A DNA stretch of 64,000 nt, taken from assembly GCF_002135205.1 (NCBI RefSeq), contig NZ_NEFZ01000003.1, positions 186,001 through 250,000 on the forward strand. Reading direction: 5' to 3'. Below, one piece after another: positions 34,104-44,187 of this stretch. Source of the DNA: Acinetobacter sp. ANC 4204 (GTDB taxonomy: Bacteria; Pseudomonadota; Gammaproteobacteria; Pseudomonadales; Moraxellaceae). Positions within the stretch are counted from its first letter, which is position 1. Each line of letters opens with the position of its first letter. A program made the position numbers and the translations under genes. The notes beneath the pieces were generated by a model that was not told the origin of the DNA, did no database searches, and worked only from the letters and a program-made list of their open reading frames with translations.

Positions 34104-34724
34104 ATGCATTCTAAAATTTTAATGTCAATTGGTTTAATCGGTACAGTGGTCAGTGCTTCTGCTTTTGCTGAACCACCTATTCAACCCGGCGATACTTTGG
34201 AAAGTCTATCTCAAGCCAAAATAACCACAACAGTGAACGGTCAACCAGGCTCAATTCAAGAACTCGTAAATTCAGGGCAAATTAAATTACTTAAACCGAA
34301 TGTTGCAAATGTTCCCGCTCCTGTGAATCAAGCTACTCAGGGTACGCCAAATGACCAAGCTATGATGCCAACTACAACTCAGACTGAGGCGCCCGTACAA
34401 CAAGTGATGCCTGATGCATCAGCTCCACAAGAAATCGCCGCCACGCCTACTGAACAACACCCTCTAGCACCGAATGCCGCACTCTCAGTACAACAAGCTG
34501 AAGCAGCACTTAATGATGCTGTCGCACCTGCAGCAAATGCAGATATGAACACTGCACCAGCGGCTACACCTCAGCTCGATTCTTCGGCTGAAGCACCTGT
34601 AAATGAAGTTGAATCTGACTCATTGCCGTCACCTGATGCACCCGCTCAAGCTTTGCCAGATGCTTCAATGGAACAACCCATGCAAGCGATGCCTGAAGCA
34701 CCAGTCAATGACCCAATGAACTAA
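34104..34724 (+). CDS. Exported Ala/Pro-rich low-complexity protein
   Basis: A 206-residue protein with a clear signal peptide (MHSKILMSIGLIGTVVSASAFA, then EPPIQPG). The mature part begins with a short ordered block (TLESLSQAKITTTVNGQPGS) and continues as a long acidic Ala/Pro/Gln/Met-rich tail expected to be disordered. No family is recognised. GGAG precedes the ATG and a strong bidirectional terminator follows. Confidence 0.7.
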   Translation: MHSKILMSIGLIGTVVSASAFAEPPIQPGDTLESLSQAKITTTVNGQPGSIQELVNSGQIKLLKPNVANVPAPVNQATQGTPNDQAMMPTTTQTEAPVQQVMPDASAPQEIAATPTEQHPLAPNAALSVQQAEAALNDAVAPAANADMNTAPAATPQLDSSAEAPVNEVESDSLPSPDAPAQALPDASMEQPMQAMPEAPVNDPMN

Positions 34725-34744
34725 GATCACAATTCATTTATCCT

Positions 34745-34779
34745 CCAAAAAAACCAGCGTAAACGCTGGTTTTTTTAAA
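34745..34779. terminator. Bidirectional terminator before kup
   Basis: The stem AACCAGCGT / ACGCTGGTT with a 2-nt loop and A-run/T-run flanks lies between convergent genes ending at 34724 and 34782. Confidence 0.92.
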
Positions 34780-34781
34780 GT

Positions 34782-36659
34782 TTAAATCTCGATTTGACTA
34801 CCTAACTCAACCACACGGTTCGGCGGGATTTGGTAGAAGTCACTCACCGGACTGGTATTTCTTTGCATCGAAATAAATAATTTCTCACGCCACGGCATCA
34901 TGCCCTCACCCACCGTACTGATGATCCGCTCACGTGAAACGAAGAAACTGATTTGCATCAGGTTATATTCAAGCTCAATCGCTTGATAAACGGCTTCAAG
35001 TGCATAAGGAATGTTCATTTCGTCTTTAAAACCATAATACAATTCAACGCGATAGAAATGTGGATTCATGGTTTCAACATGGAAACGATTTTGTTCCTCT
35101 ACATACGGCACATCCTGAATTTTGACTGTCAAAATGATGTTCTTTTGATGTAACACTTTATTGTGCTTCATATTGTGTAGCATCGCATGCGGTACAACAG
35201 TCGGTGTTCCAGTTAGGAAAACAGCCTCACCTTCAACCCAGTTGGCCTGTTCACCAATACTTTGTACAAATAAATCCAGCGGTAGAGTATCTTGCTGAAG
35301 TTTAGCAAAAGTTAATTCTCGACCTTGCTTCCACGTCATTAATAATAAGAAAGCAATACCACCAATCAGCAAAGGGACCCAACCACCTGAAAGCACTTTA
35401 AGTGAGGTTGCACTGACCAAGACCAAATCTAAAGTTAAGAATGGAATAATCAGCAGTACCAATTTTGGCATGCTCCATTTCCATGTATAACGAATAAATA
35501 CAGCAATCAACAAAGTGTCACACAACATAGTCATCGTCACGGCTAAACCATAGGCATGAGAAAGCTGCGAGCTGGTTTGGAAAATCAGAATCAGAATAAT
35601 AATTGACGCTAACAAGACCCAATTCAGCAAAGGAACATAAATCTGCCCCTGCTCTAAATCTGACGTATGTTTAATATTCAAACGTGGCAAATAACCCAAT
35701 TGAATCGCTTGACGAGCCAAAGAGAATACCCCTGAAATCACGGCCTGAGAAGCAATGACCGCAGCCATAGTAGCCAAGAAGATCATAGGGTACAAAGCCC
35801 ACTCTGGCACTAAAAGATAGAACGGGTTTTCAATTGCTGTTGGATCGCGAAGTAATAAAGCCCCTTGCCCTGCATAATTGAGCAATAAACAAGGTAAAAC
35901 CACAATAAACCATGCCAAGCGAATCGGTACTGGTCCAAAATGTCCCATATCTGCATACAGTGCTTCACCACCCGTTACTGTCAGTACCACGGCTCCCATA
36001 ATAAAAAACGTCATTAAAGGATGGGTCACAATAAATTGAATGGCCCAATGCGGACTGAGCATGCCTAAAACCAAAGGCGTTTGAATAATGCTCGAAATTC
36101 CAAGTATGCCGAGGGAAAAAAACCATAATAAAGTGATAGGCCCAAAGAATTTACCGACAAAAGCGGTTCCATATTTTTGCATCACAAACAAAGCTGTGAC
36201 CACACTAATTGCAATCGGCACAATATAAGGGTCTAGAGCATCTGTTGCGATGGATAAGCCTTCTACAGCAGATAAGACTGAAATAGCTGGGGTGATAATA
36301 CCATCCCCAAAGAATAGTGAAGCCCCAATAAAACCAATCGAAATTAAAAGCAATTTTCTACGATCACTAAAATTCGTATTGCGTAAATTGAGTGCAAGCA
36401 ATGCCATGATGCCACCCTCACCATTGTTGTCTGCACGCATCACAATCGCAGCATATTTAATGGTAATGACCATCGTCATAGTCCAAAAAATAATCGACAG
36501 AATACCCAAAACATTCTCTGGGTTAATTCCTAGACCATGTGCAGCATGAAATGATTCTTTCAATGCATAGAGTGGGCTGGTTCCAATATCCCCAAACACA
36601 ACCCCTAAAGCTGCCAAGGTAATCGCAGGCAGTGCGGCTTTTTTTGCAGTACTTTGCAT
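34782..36659 (-). CDS. kup: Low-affinity potassium transporter Kup
   Basis: A 625-residue KUP/HAK/KT protein with about 12 membrane helices and a soluble C-terminal domain from about residue 450. The N-terminal signature [20 protein letters not shown] is diagnostic, and [13 protein letters not shown] is also typical. It imports K+ with protons. The ATG at 36659 gives a length near that of E. coli Kup (622). A GTG eight codons upstream is in frame but not conserved. It is transcribed away from the tRNA-Ser that marks the island edge. Confidence 0.95.
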   Translation of the reverse strand: MQSTAKKAALPAITLAALGVVFGDIGTSPLYALKESFHAAHGLGINPENVLGILSIIFWTMTMVITIKYAAIVMRADNNGEGGIMALLALNLRNTNFSDRRKLLLISIGFIGASLFFGDGIITPAISVLSAVEGLSIATDALDPYIVPIAISVVTALFVMQKYGTAFVGKFFGPITLLWFFSLGILGISSIIQTPLVLGMLSPHWAIQFIVTHPLMTFFIMGAVVLTVTGGEALYADMGHFGPVPIRLAWFIVVLPCLLLNYAGQGALLLRDPTAIENPFYLLVPEWALYPMIFLATMAAVIASQAVISGVFSLARQAIQLGYLPRLNIKHTSDLEQGQIYVPLLNWVLLASIIILILIFQTSSQLSHAYGLAVTMTMLCDTLLIAVFIRYTWKWSMPKLVLLIIPFLTLDLVLVSATSLKVLSGGWVPLLIGGIAFLLLMTWKQGRELTFAKLQQDTLPLDLFVQSIGEQANWVEGEAVFLTGTPTVVPHAMLHNMKHNKVLHQKNIILTVKIQDVPYVEEQNRFHVETMNPHFYRVELYYGFKDEMNIPYALEAVYQAIELEYNLMQISFFVSRERIISTVGEGMMPWREKLFISMQRNTSPVSDFYQIPPNRVVELGSQIEI

Positions 36660-36780
36660 AATCTTGTCTTCAATTATCGACACTATTTTTGCGAATCATA
36701 TCATTGAGCTAAAACTTTTGCTCGAATTCAATTGTTTCACCTTGTCGATAGCCCTGTTTTTCGATATTATCCTCCGCCAT

Positions 36781-36871
36781 GGTGAAGTGTCCGAGTGGCT
36801 GAAGGAGCACGCCTGGAAAGTGTGTAAACGTTTATAGCGTTTCGAGGGTTCGAATCCCTCTTTCACCGCCA
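36781..36871 (+). tRNA. tRNA-Ser (anticodon GGA), island insertion site
   Basis: A 91-nt class II tRNA starting GGTGAAGTGTCCGAGTGG and ending with encoded CCA. The anticodon stem CACGC / GTGTG holds the loop CTGGAAA, giving GGA. The long variable arm is typical of serine tRNAs. Its 3' end serves as the attachment site of the adjacent island and remains intact. Confidence 0.95.
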
Positions 36872-36875
36872 AATT
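36843..36875 (+). mobile_element. attL: tRNA-Ser 3' end used as integration core
   Basis: The 3' part of tRNA-Ser shares TCCCTCTTTC (36855-36864) and GCCAAATT (36868-36875) with 60523-60540. The integrase gene starts 180 bp downstream, the usual layout for P4-type islands. The repeat copy at the far end lacks three bases between the two blocks. Confidence 0.7.
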
Positions 36876-36971
36876 AGCTTCCCGTAGCATCCAACGGGGT
36901 ACTGAAAGGCTTAAACCACATAGGTTTAAGCCTTTTTTATTGTTTTGTTAAATCCTAGCACATCCATTGCA

Positions 36972-37034
36972 ATCCCCCATATCGTGGGGGATAATTGGGG
37001 GACAGACTTTTTAAGTTATTTTTCGTCCCCCAAT
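36972..37034. repeat. Left-end integrase arm-type repeats
   Basis: Several GGGGGA-based blocks cluster here: an inverted pair ATCCCCCAT / GTGGGGGAT (36972-36992), the 19-bp block TGGGGGATAATTGGGGGAC (36985-37003), and GTCCCCCAAT in reverse (37025-37034). The 19-bp block recurs at 60444-60462 with one change. Their place between the core and int suggests arm-type integrase or directionality-factor sites. Confidence 0.65.
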
Positions 37035-37054
37035 TTGCACGGATACCATTAAAA

Positions 37055-38251
37055 ATGCTTACTGATGCTCAAGTTAGAAAAATAAAGCCACTTGATAAAA
37101 AAAAGCGCTATTCTGACGAAAAAGGACTATATCTGGAGGTTACACCTTCAGGTGGAAGGTTCTGGCGTTTAAAATATAGATTTAATGGCCGTGAAAGCAC
37201 CCTAACCATTGGTAGCTATCCAGAAATCACACTTGCCCAAGCTCGCCGTGCACGAGATGAAGCACGTATTCAGCTTTACAATAATATTGACCCGAATGCT
37301 AAAAAAAATGAACGATTACAACAATTAGATGAAAGTACTCTCTTCAAATCCCTAGCTATGGAATGGATGGAGGATCGAAAGCCCGTTATTAAAGAAGGTA
37401 CATATTTACGCGACTTGTCTGTATTTGAAAAAGATCTTTTTCCAGCATTAGGAGATATGCCTATTGATCAGATTAAAGGTAAAGATGTCCTTGCTTGTGC
37501 TAAACAAATTGAAGCGCGTGGTGCTCAAGAGATGGCTAAAAGATCCATACCTTTAGCTGGACGTATTTTCCGTTTTGCAATTGGTAAAGGTCTGATCGAG
37601 AACGACCCTACTCCTCACCTTCAGAAAGTTCTCAAGCCTCGTAAAGTGAAGCATATGGCTCGCTTAGATATTTCTGAATTTCCTCCTTTCTTAGAACGCA
37701 TGGATCATTATCACGGCAACATATTAGTCAAAACAGCATTACAGTTCATGACCTTAACATTTGTGAGAACTGCTGAACTCATAAACATGGAATGGGATGA
37801 AATTGATTTTGAAAGTAAGTTGTGGCGCATCCCAGCTTATAAAATGAAAATGGCTCTACCCCATATTGTTCCTTTATCTCGACAAGCTATTGCACTCATC
37901 GAAGACCTAAAACCTCTTACAGGTAATAAACAATTTGTTTTTTATAATCACAGCACTGCTAAGCCTCTAAGCAACAATGCTCTCTTAAGCGCAATTCGAA
38001 CTATGGGTTATACAGGTAAAATGACGGGGCATGGCTTTCGTGGACTCGCATCTACAACTCTCCATGAGCAAGGATATATGCATGATGCGATTGAAATACA
38101 GCTAGCACATACTGTTGGGAACGCTGTATCTCAAGCCTACAACCATGCGCAGTACTTAGAATATCGAACAAACATGATGCAGGAATGGTCAGATTTTATT
38201 GATAGTTTACGGAACAAGATTATCCCTTTTCCTAAACATAAACATGCTTAA
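37055..38251 (+). CDS. int: P4-type tyrosine integrase
   Basis: A 398-residue integrase with the DUF4102 arm-binding domain (residues about 1-85), a core-binding domain, and a C-terminal catalytic domain. The catalytic set is R238 (TFVRTAELI), H326-x-x-R329 (GHGFRG), H352 and nucleophile Y362 (AYNHAQYLEYR). It would insert the island at the tRNA-Ser 3' end and excise it with a directionality factor. The ATG at 37055 begins the conserved LTDAQVRKIKP. The longer frame from 36995 overlaps the arm repeats. All active residues are present, so the enzyme should work. Confidence 0.93.
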   Translation: MLTDAQVRKIKPLDKKKRYSDEKGLYLEVTPSGGRFWRLKYRFNGRESTLTIGSYPEITLAQARRARDEARIQLYNNIDPNAKKNERLQQLDESTLFKSLAMEWMEDRKPVIKEGTYLRDLSVFEKDLFPALGDMPIDQIKGKDVLACAKQIEARGAQEMAKRSIPLAGRIFRFAIGKGLIENDPTPHLQKVLKPRKVKHMARLDISEFPPFLERMDHYHGNILVKTALQFMTLTFVRTAELINMEWDEIDFESKLWRIPAYKMKMALPHIVPLSRQAIALIEDLKPLTGNKQFVFYNHSTAKPLSNNALLSAIRTMGYTGKMTGHGFRGLASTTLHEQGYMHDAIEIQLAHTVGNAVSQAYNHAQYLEYRTNMMQEWSDFIDSLRNKIIPFPKHKHA

Positions 38252-38287
38252 CTGAAAGCTATTGATATTTAAATCTGCTAGTTCTAA

Positions 38288-39302
38288 CTATTTTAATTTA
38301 TATCTTTGCTTCGGACTTTTCGGTTTATCTGGAATCGTACGCTCAATCACACCTACGTCTATGGCAGGATTAAGATAATTTTTCTGGAAAGTTGCACGGT
38401 GGGATAAACCTAAAGGCTGCATCAATTCAGCCAAAGAGTATTCATCCTGACCCATGAAAGAAATTAAATGCTTAACTTGATCGCTTTGCTCTTTATAAGC
38501 TTGTACGCTAGCTTGAGCGACAACATGAGCGCCAGCTTGAGCGGTGTCGCTGGAACTCAGTATTGCATCCAAAATCATCTGCAAAATGAATTCAATAAAA
38601 GGAGCTGAATCTGTACGATCAGTACTTATTTGTTAGGCTTCGTAATAAGCCTTTTGATTTTGATGGATTAGGCTTTCAACTAGAATATTGGCAAAGATTG
38701 GATTCCATCTGCTCAGGATCAATGTTTGCCATAGTCTACCCATTCGACCATTAGCATCTCTGCAAATGAATGTATAAACTCAAATTCATAATGAAATACA
38801 GAGCTTTGAATGAGAGGATATTCTTCACTGTCATTTAGCCAATCGAGCAAATCGGCCATGAGCCGATTGATTTGATTGGTAGGTGATGCTATATGCACCA
38901 CTCGATCACCAGACATTACCCCTACACCACCATGACGATATTGACCAACTTCGTCAATCAAGCCTGTCATTAAAATTTGGTGTGCTTGTAACAAATCTAC
39001 TTCTTGGCTTGGCCGCCATTGTTGAAATGCTTCATATGCTTTAATGGTATTACGCACTTCTTGAACCTCTTTAGGAGGTGCAATTACTACCTTACTATTT
39101 AGAATCGCCTTGATTTGTTCCGTGCTCAGAGTATTCCCCTCTATTGCAAGAGAACCTTGAATAGTACGGATACGATTGGCTTTTCTCAATTTTAAGCTGT
39201 CCTAAATTTCTTCCAAAAAAGTCAAACGCCCTATATTCTCACTGATCTGAGCAATCAGATGAATGATTTTTGAGGTTTTGGTATAAGGCGTTGATATTTC
39301 AT
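38288..39302 (-). pseudogene. Decayed Fic-domain AMPylase-family gene
   Basis: Conserved Fic blocks lie in order but in broken frames. The start codon at 39302 gives MKYQRLIPKPQKSF, then a frameshift near 39258. HLIAQISENIGRLTF is next, then an in-frame TAG near 39200, and then ANRIRTIQGSLAIEGN, the inhibitory-helix-like motif. The Fic motif would be HSFADANGRMGRLW, but two extra bases near 38756-38760 break it. A TAA at 38635-38633 cuts off the C-terminal winged-helix part. The start lies one base past the hsdR stop, so it was once the last gene of the hsd operon. Intact relatives attach AMP or similar groups to target proteins. Confidence 0.8.
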
Positions 39303-39303
39303 A

Positions 39304-42300
39304 CTAAATCTTACCCCCCACCCCTTTAAACTTTTCAACGAACGCTGCAATTTTTTGAAAAATGCTCTGCTTCTTTGTCAGGTATTGCGGGTTTAAAGGG
39401 CTCATTTTAGGCAGAATAGCATTGAGTTCAGTTCCATTATCACTGGCAAATTCCCGTTTCAGCGAGGTTGCAATATAACGTCTCGCTGCATCCTCATTCA
39501 GGTTCTCGGAGCCAATCAGCTCTTGTACTTCACGCTGTTGTTCTGCTTGAGCAAAGGTGAAGAAGGTATCAATCACGCTAGCCTTATCACCAATTTGATC
39601 TAGGTCTGTTTGGTTAATAAAATCGACCAGTAGGCTTTCTTTGGCACGATTGCCGAGGTTAGCACGGATCACTCGGCGTACATCTTCAACTAACGTTGCC
39701 TTATCTTTCACCTTCTTATTGTTCTCAAAAATCAGCTCTAGAATGTAATCCAGATTGATTTCTTGTGATTTCAGCAAATCTACTTCAAAGACTACATCAT
39801 CCCAATCAATCGTCGATTTTTCTTTTTGTTCAGCCAATTTTTCCCGACCTAACCAATCACGAATATCATTATAAGTAGAACGGTAATCTTGGATTTTTCG
39901 TTCAGCTGGCATCTGAATGGTTTGCAGGGCTGACAGATCCTCATCGCTTAAGTAATGTTGGGTCTTGAATACTTCAACTGCCGCAAGGTCATTCGTATCA
40001 ACATTCTGCAAAGCCTTTAGGCTGGCGTATTCATCGTAGTTTTGCAACACATTTTCTACACGCAAGTATTCGCCAAATAATTTAGTAAAGGCTTTTTTAT
40101 CTGATTCTTTAAAAATTTCATCGGGGTTAGGAAAGCGTTGTTCTAATTCTTTCACAATGTCCACAAAACCGCGCCGTGCATCACCAGTCACCACATCGGT
40201 AAAGCCTTCCATGTATTCCTTATAACTTTTTTCTAGCACCACATTCTTAGTGTTTTTATCACCAAATAAAGTAATCGCATCAATGGTCGCTTGCTCTAGG
40301 TCTCGAAAAGTAACAATATTGCCGAACGTTTTGGTGGCATCATAAATACGATTGGTACGCGAATAGGCCTGCATCAACCCATGATAACGTAGATTTTTAT
40401 CTACAAATAAAGTGTTAAGCGTAGGGGCATCGAATCCTGTCAGGAACATCCCTACCACAATCAGCAAATCTATTTCTTTGGCTTTGACTTGCTTGGCAAG
40501 ATCACGGTAATAATTTTGAAAACCTTTACTATCAACACTAAAATTGGTTTTAAACAATTTATTGTAGTCCGCTATTGCGGCGTTTAAAAACTCTTTTGCA
40601 CTACTGTTCATGGCTGAGATATCAAAACTTTCATCCTGAATATCACCTACGGCATCTTGCTCCTCATTGGCTGCAAAGGAAAAAATAGTGGCAATCTTTA
40701 AAGGCTTGTCACTGTTTTTTTGCAGGTTGTTGAGTGACTCATAATACAGCTTGGCAGCTTCTACACTACTGACGGCAAACATGGCATTAAAGCCCTTGCT
40801 ACCCGCTTGTAAGCGGTGAGTTTTCTGGCGGAAATTATTCAGGATGTACTGGCTAATTTCACGGATGCGGTCGGGATGCAATAAGGCTTGTTTGTTTTCC
40901 GCTGCACTGAGTTTTTTCTCATCCTGTTCGGTTTCGATGATTTTAAACTGTGGACGTACATCATTGTAGTCCACTTTAAATTTCAGCACTTTCTCATCAC
41001 GAATCGCATCGGTGATGACATAAGAATGCAACTCACGGCCAAATACGCTGGCTGTAGTTTCAGCACTAAGGGCGTTTTGTGGAAAAATAGGCGTACCCGT
41101 AAAGCCAAACTGATAGTACTTTTTAAACTTCTTCTTCAGGTTTTTCTGAGCTTCACCAAACTGGCTGCGATGACATTCATCAAAAATAAATACTACTTGC
41201 TTGTTATAAATGGGCAAGTCACCTTCACTTTTAATCAGGTTATTGAGTTTTTGGATGGTGGTGACAATAATTTTATTATCATCTTTATCCAAGTTCCGTT
41301 TTAAACCTGCGGTACTGTCTGAACCATTGACGCTATCGGGTGAAAAGCGCTGGTATTCTTTCATGGTCTGATAATCAAGGTCTTTGCGATCTACCACAAA
41401 AAAAACCTTGTCAATAAAATCCAGCTCAGTTGCTAAACGTGCTGCTTTAAAACTGGTCAAGGTTTTGCCAGAACCTGTAGTGTGCCAAATAAAACCGCCA
41501 CTTTCGGTATTGTTCCAGTTTTTGGCTTGATACGAACTTTGGACTTTCCACAAAATGCGCTCGGTAGCCGCAATCTGGTAAGGACGCATCACCAACAAGG
41601 TATCGCTGATATCAAAAACAGAGTAATGCAGCAGCACATTCAGCAAAGTATTTTTTTGGAAAAAAGTAGCCGTGAAGTCTTTCAGATCTTTGATTAGGCT
41701 ATTATCGGCCTTGGCCCAGTTCATAGTGAAGTCGAAACTATTTTTATTACGTGTCGTCGTATTGGCAAAGTAGCGACAATCTGTTCCATTGGAAATGACA
41801 AACAACTGTAAATATTTATAAAGCGAGTTTTCGCTATTAAAACTTTCTTTGCTGTAACGGTGTACCTGATTAAAGGCTTCACGAATGGCGATACCACGTT
41901 TTTTTAGTTCGACCTGCACCAAAGGCAAGCCATTCACTAAAATGGTGACATCGTAGCGGTTGGCATGACTGCCTTTTTGCTCAAACTGTTTAATCACCTG
42001 CACTTTATTACGGCTAATGTTCTTTTTATCTAAAAGATAGATGTTTTGAATACGCCCATCGTCAAAGACAAAATCATGAATATAGTCATCGTGAATTTTG
42101 CGAGTTTTATCAATAATATTGTCGCTCGGCCTATCCAAATAGGTTTCAACAAAGCGTAACCATTCGCCATCAGAAAACTGTACGTTATTCAATGCTTGAA
42201 GTTGCTCACGTACATTTGCCAACAAAGCTTTAGCATTGTTTAAAATGGGCAAATATTCATAGCCTTGATTGACCAAGTCTTGAATGAATTCGCGCTCTAA

Positions 42301-42402
42301 ATCCCCTTCACTTTGGTAGCTGTCAACCGCTTGCCATTCTTTGCAATATTTATCTAAGACAATAAAATTGTTAGTTTCGGCAATAGGCTTATAATTAGTC
42401 AT
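39304..42402 (-). CDS. hsdR: Type I restriction enzyme, restriction/translocase subunit
   Basis: A 1032-residue HsdR close in length and layout to EcoR124I. The nuclease site is D151, E165 and K167 (RYDVTIL, then QVELKKRG). The helicase motifs are Walker A K313 in [17 protein letters not shown]-like [10 protein letters not shown], and motif [10 protein letters not shown]. The residue numbers coincide with those I recall for EcoR124I. It translocates unmodified DNA and cuts it together with HsdM and HsdS. The ATG at 42402 ([13 protein letters not shown]) is chosen over an upstream in-frame start. It is separated from hsdS by a RelA/SpoT-like gene. Confidence 0.94.
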   Translation of the reverse strand: MTNYKPIAETNNFIVLDKYCKEWQAVDSYQSEGDLEREFIQDLVNQGYEYLPILNNAKALLANVREQLQALNNVQFSDGEWLRFVETYLDRPSDNIIDKTRKIHDDYIHDFVFDDGRIQNIYLLDKKNISRNKVQVIKQFEQKGSHANRYDVTILVNGLPLVQVELKKRGIAIREAFNQVHRYSKESFNSENSLYKYLQLFVISNGTDCRYFANTTTRNKNSFDFTMNWAKADNSLIKDLKDFTATFFQKNTLLNVLLHYSVFDISDTLLVMRPYQIAATERILWKVQSSYQAKNWNNTESGGFIWHTTGSGKTLTSFKAARLATELDFIDKVFFVVDRKDLDYQTMKEYQRFSPDSVNGSDSTAGLKRNLDKDDNKIIVTTIQKLNNLIKSEGDLPIYNKQVVFIFDECHRSQFGEAQKNLKKKFKKYYQFGFTGTPIFPQNALSAETTASVFGRELHSYVITDAIRDEKVLKFKVDYNDVRPQFKIIETEQDEKKLSAAENKQALLHPDRIREISQYILNNFRQKTHRLQAGSKGFNAMFAVSSVEAAKLYYESLNNLQKNSDKPLKIATIFSFAANEEQDAVGDIQDESFDISAMNSSAKEFLNAAIADYNKLFKTNFSVDSKGFQNYYRDLAKQVKAKEIDLLIVVGMFLTGFDAPTLNTLFVDKNLRYHGLMQAYSRTNRIYDATKTFGNIVTFRDLEQATIDAITLFGDKNTKNVVLEKSYKEYMEGFTDVVTGDARRGFVDIVKELEQRFPNPDEIFKESDKKAFTKLFGEYLRVENVLQNYDEYASLKALQNVDTNDLAAVEVFKTQHYLSDEDLSALQTIQMPAERKIQDYRSTYNDIRDWLGREKLAEQKEKSTIDWDDVVFEVDLLKSQEINLDYILELIFENNKKVKDKATLVEDVRRVIRANLGNRAKESLLVDFINQTDLDQIGDKASVIDTFFTFAQAEQQREVQELIGSENLNEDAARRYIATSLKREFASDNGTELNAILPKMSPLNPQYLTKKQSIFQKIAAFVEKFKGVGGKI

Positions 42403-42462
42403 GGTTTTGATTCCATTGATTTTTGACCGAGAAGATAGGTCCAAAGTGATTTTTAGAATTTT

Positions 42463-43023
42463 TTAGATAAAATTGCGTTTAAATTTTTCGTGATTTTCAA
42501 TATTGCTTTGAATATCTTCATGATTCCAAATTTGCAATTCCCAAGGGAAATAAAAATTATTTCTGTTTTTAAAGTAGATATGCAAACCACGATAGCCTTC
42601 TTTATCCCGCAAATACCAGTTTTTAAGGTTAAGTTCATCTTGCCAGTCATCTAGCAAATCCATCACGCTGTCAATTTCTTCAGTCGTTAAAATAATACGT
42701 GCACCAAAAATATCATTAAGCCAATTGTTTACAGGATATTGGTCTTCACGAGCAGAATAGCGCTGTATTTTGTCATCAATACTTTCACGGGTTTTTACTC
42801 GGTAAAAATATTTGATGTCTATATCTGCGGTCATCAGGTAGTCATTAATGCTTTCGTGTAAGGTTAAACGGTATTTATAAATATGCGCAGCAGGCACGTG
42901 CCTAATGGTTTTAGAGAGGTTAATTTTCTCAATTTTGCCATGTTCAAAATAATCCTTGGAAAAATCACGGTGCAAACGATTGACTTCGCGAATGAGTTGT
43001 TTAACTTGACCAATTTTTTCCAT
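42463..43023 (-). CDS. Small RelA/SpoT-domain nucleotide pyrophosphokinase
   Basis: A 186-residue stand-alone synthetase-like protein. Visible family motifs are YRVKTRESIDDKIQRY (residues 75-90), NDIFGARI with the metal-binding D104 and R109, the substrate-stacking EGYRGLH with Y144 and H148, and the catalytic E162-x-Q164 in WELQIW. No hydrolase, TGS or ACT domain is present. Such small enzymes move a pyrophosphate to GDP/GTP, or in toxic members to ATP or tRNA. It starts 18 bases after hsdS with GGAG before the ATG and precedes hsdR, so it is expressed with the restriction system. An anti-phage or guard role is an inference. The family call is firm but the product is unknown. Confidence 0.82.
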   Translation of the reverse strand: MEKIGQVKQLIREVNRLHRDFSKDYFEHGKIEKINLSKTIRHVPAAHIYKYRLTLHESINDYLMTADIDIKYFYRVKTRESIDDKIQRYSAREDQYPVNNWLNDIFGARIILTTEEIDSVMDLLDDWQDELNLKNWYLRDKEGYRGLHIYFKNRNNFYFPWELQIWNHEDIQSNIENHEKFKRNFI

Positions 43024-43041
43024 GTTGGTGCTCCACAAATG

Positions 43042-44187
43042 TCAATGTGATTGGATAGAGGATTGAGGAAAACTTAACAGCAAATCACGATAATACTCGT
43101 ACTGTTTTTGGCGTAGCTCAATTTCACGCGGTAAACCTTCTGTGATAGAGCTTGTCAGAGCGTCAAATTTATCGAGGATAGCGACGATACGGGCTTGTTC
43201 ATCTGGATTTTTCGGAACTTGAAAGCGATACTCCATTATTTTATCTTTGCTACCTCGGGGCATTTTTGCACCTTTGGCGTGCTGCATGTTGTATTCAAAG
43301 AATTTTTCATCAGCTAAAATATGATATAGATATCTAACATTTACCGTGTCATCTATTGGGTGAATAACAAGCACATCTCCGTTTGTTCCACCAACTCGTT
43401 CTGCTTGCCATATCTTTTTCAGATAAGGTCGGATATTGCCGATCAAAATATCACCTTTACGATATTCAGTTAAATTCCCTGAAATTGGCACGTAATTCGA
43501 TTCAGTTTTTCCTGCTCGATTTTGCAGAAGATTATCAACACCTACGTAATTAGTTTCATCAAGGCGCTCAAAGTTAATACGTGTTTTTGAGTACTCTGCA
43601 ATTCCCGCCAAAGTCTTACACTCTACTTCGCCATCTTTAAAGCTCAACAACTGATCACGATAGTAGTTGTATTGTTTTTTTCTTGTGCTAAGCTCAGCGG
43701 TCAGCTCAGCGGTAAGCGCAGTAAATGCATCCAAAATTCGGACGATTTCAGCTTGAATCTCAAGTGATTTTTTTAGATTTTCTGGGCATGGGATGGGGAC
43801 AAGGATTTTGTTCAAAATCGCTTGAGTCAGACTAGGTCTACCCGAGCCTGTATCTAGAGCCATCAGATCAATGGTTTTAATAAAATGATAAAGATATTTT
43901 GGAACAATCTTTGCCGTATTAATTTCCGTATAGTAAATTGTGTCAACATTCCAGAATGGCGTGTCAACATAAAAAATATTTGTAATAGAGCCTTTACGAG
44001 GGATCAAAACAGTCGGCTCGCAATATGAGGATGTATCGACATATCCCATGATGCCACCTGATCCGTAAACAGGGACATCTCCCTCATTTAAGCGTTTCCA
44101 ATCTTTTCCATGTTTTATTTTTGCAACTAACTCCAAAGGTTGCCATTCTACTATCGCACCATCCAGTAGCTTTTCCATAAAGTTCAT
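43042..44187 (-). CDS. hsdS: Type I restriction enzyme, specificity subunit
   Basis: A 381-residue HsdS with two target-recognition domains at about residues 12-140 and 188-330. They are separated by two conserved helical repeats ending [14 protein letters not shown] (171-183) and [15 protein letters not shown]. The first helix contains TAELTAEL (159-166), the tetrapeptide repeat that sets the gap between the two half-sites in the EcoR124 family. The start overlaps the hsdM stop by four bases (ATGA). Each recognition domain reads one half of a split DNA target. The target cannot be predicted here. Confidence 0.93.
   Translation of the reverse strand: MNFMEKLLDGAIVEWQPLELVAKIKHGKDWKRLNEGDVPVYGSGGIMGYVDTSSYCEPTVLIPRKGSITNIFYVDTPFWNVDTIYYTEINTAKIVPKYLYHFIKTIDLMALDTGSGRPSLTQAILNKILVPIPCPENLKKSLEIQAEIVRILDAFTALTAELTAELSTRKKQYNYYRDQLLSFKDGEVECKTLAGIAEYSKTRINFERLDETNYVGVDNLLQNRAGKTESNYVPISGNLTEYRKGDILIGNIRPYLKKIWQAERVGGTNGDVLVIHPIDDTVNVRYLYHILADEKFFEYNMQHAKGAKMPRGSKDKIMEYRFQVPKNPDEQARIVAILDKFDALTSSITEGLPREIELRQKQYEYYRDLLLSFPQSSIQSH
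43690..43713 (-). repeat. Two 12-bp TAEL-coding repeats in hsdS
   Basis: Two tandem copies of a 12-bp unit (ACCGCTGAGCT plus T or G on the coding strand) encode TAEL-TAEL. In EcoR124-type enzymes, gain or loss of a unit changes the length of the non-specific spacer in the target by one base. A third, degenerate unit may precede them. Confidence 0.85.

Noticed and set aside
40888..41304. Open frame of 138 codons on the strand opposite hsdR
   Set aside because: It lies wholly inside hsdR, has no ribosome site, and its composition follows from the codon bias of the real gene.
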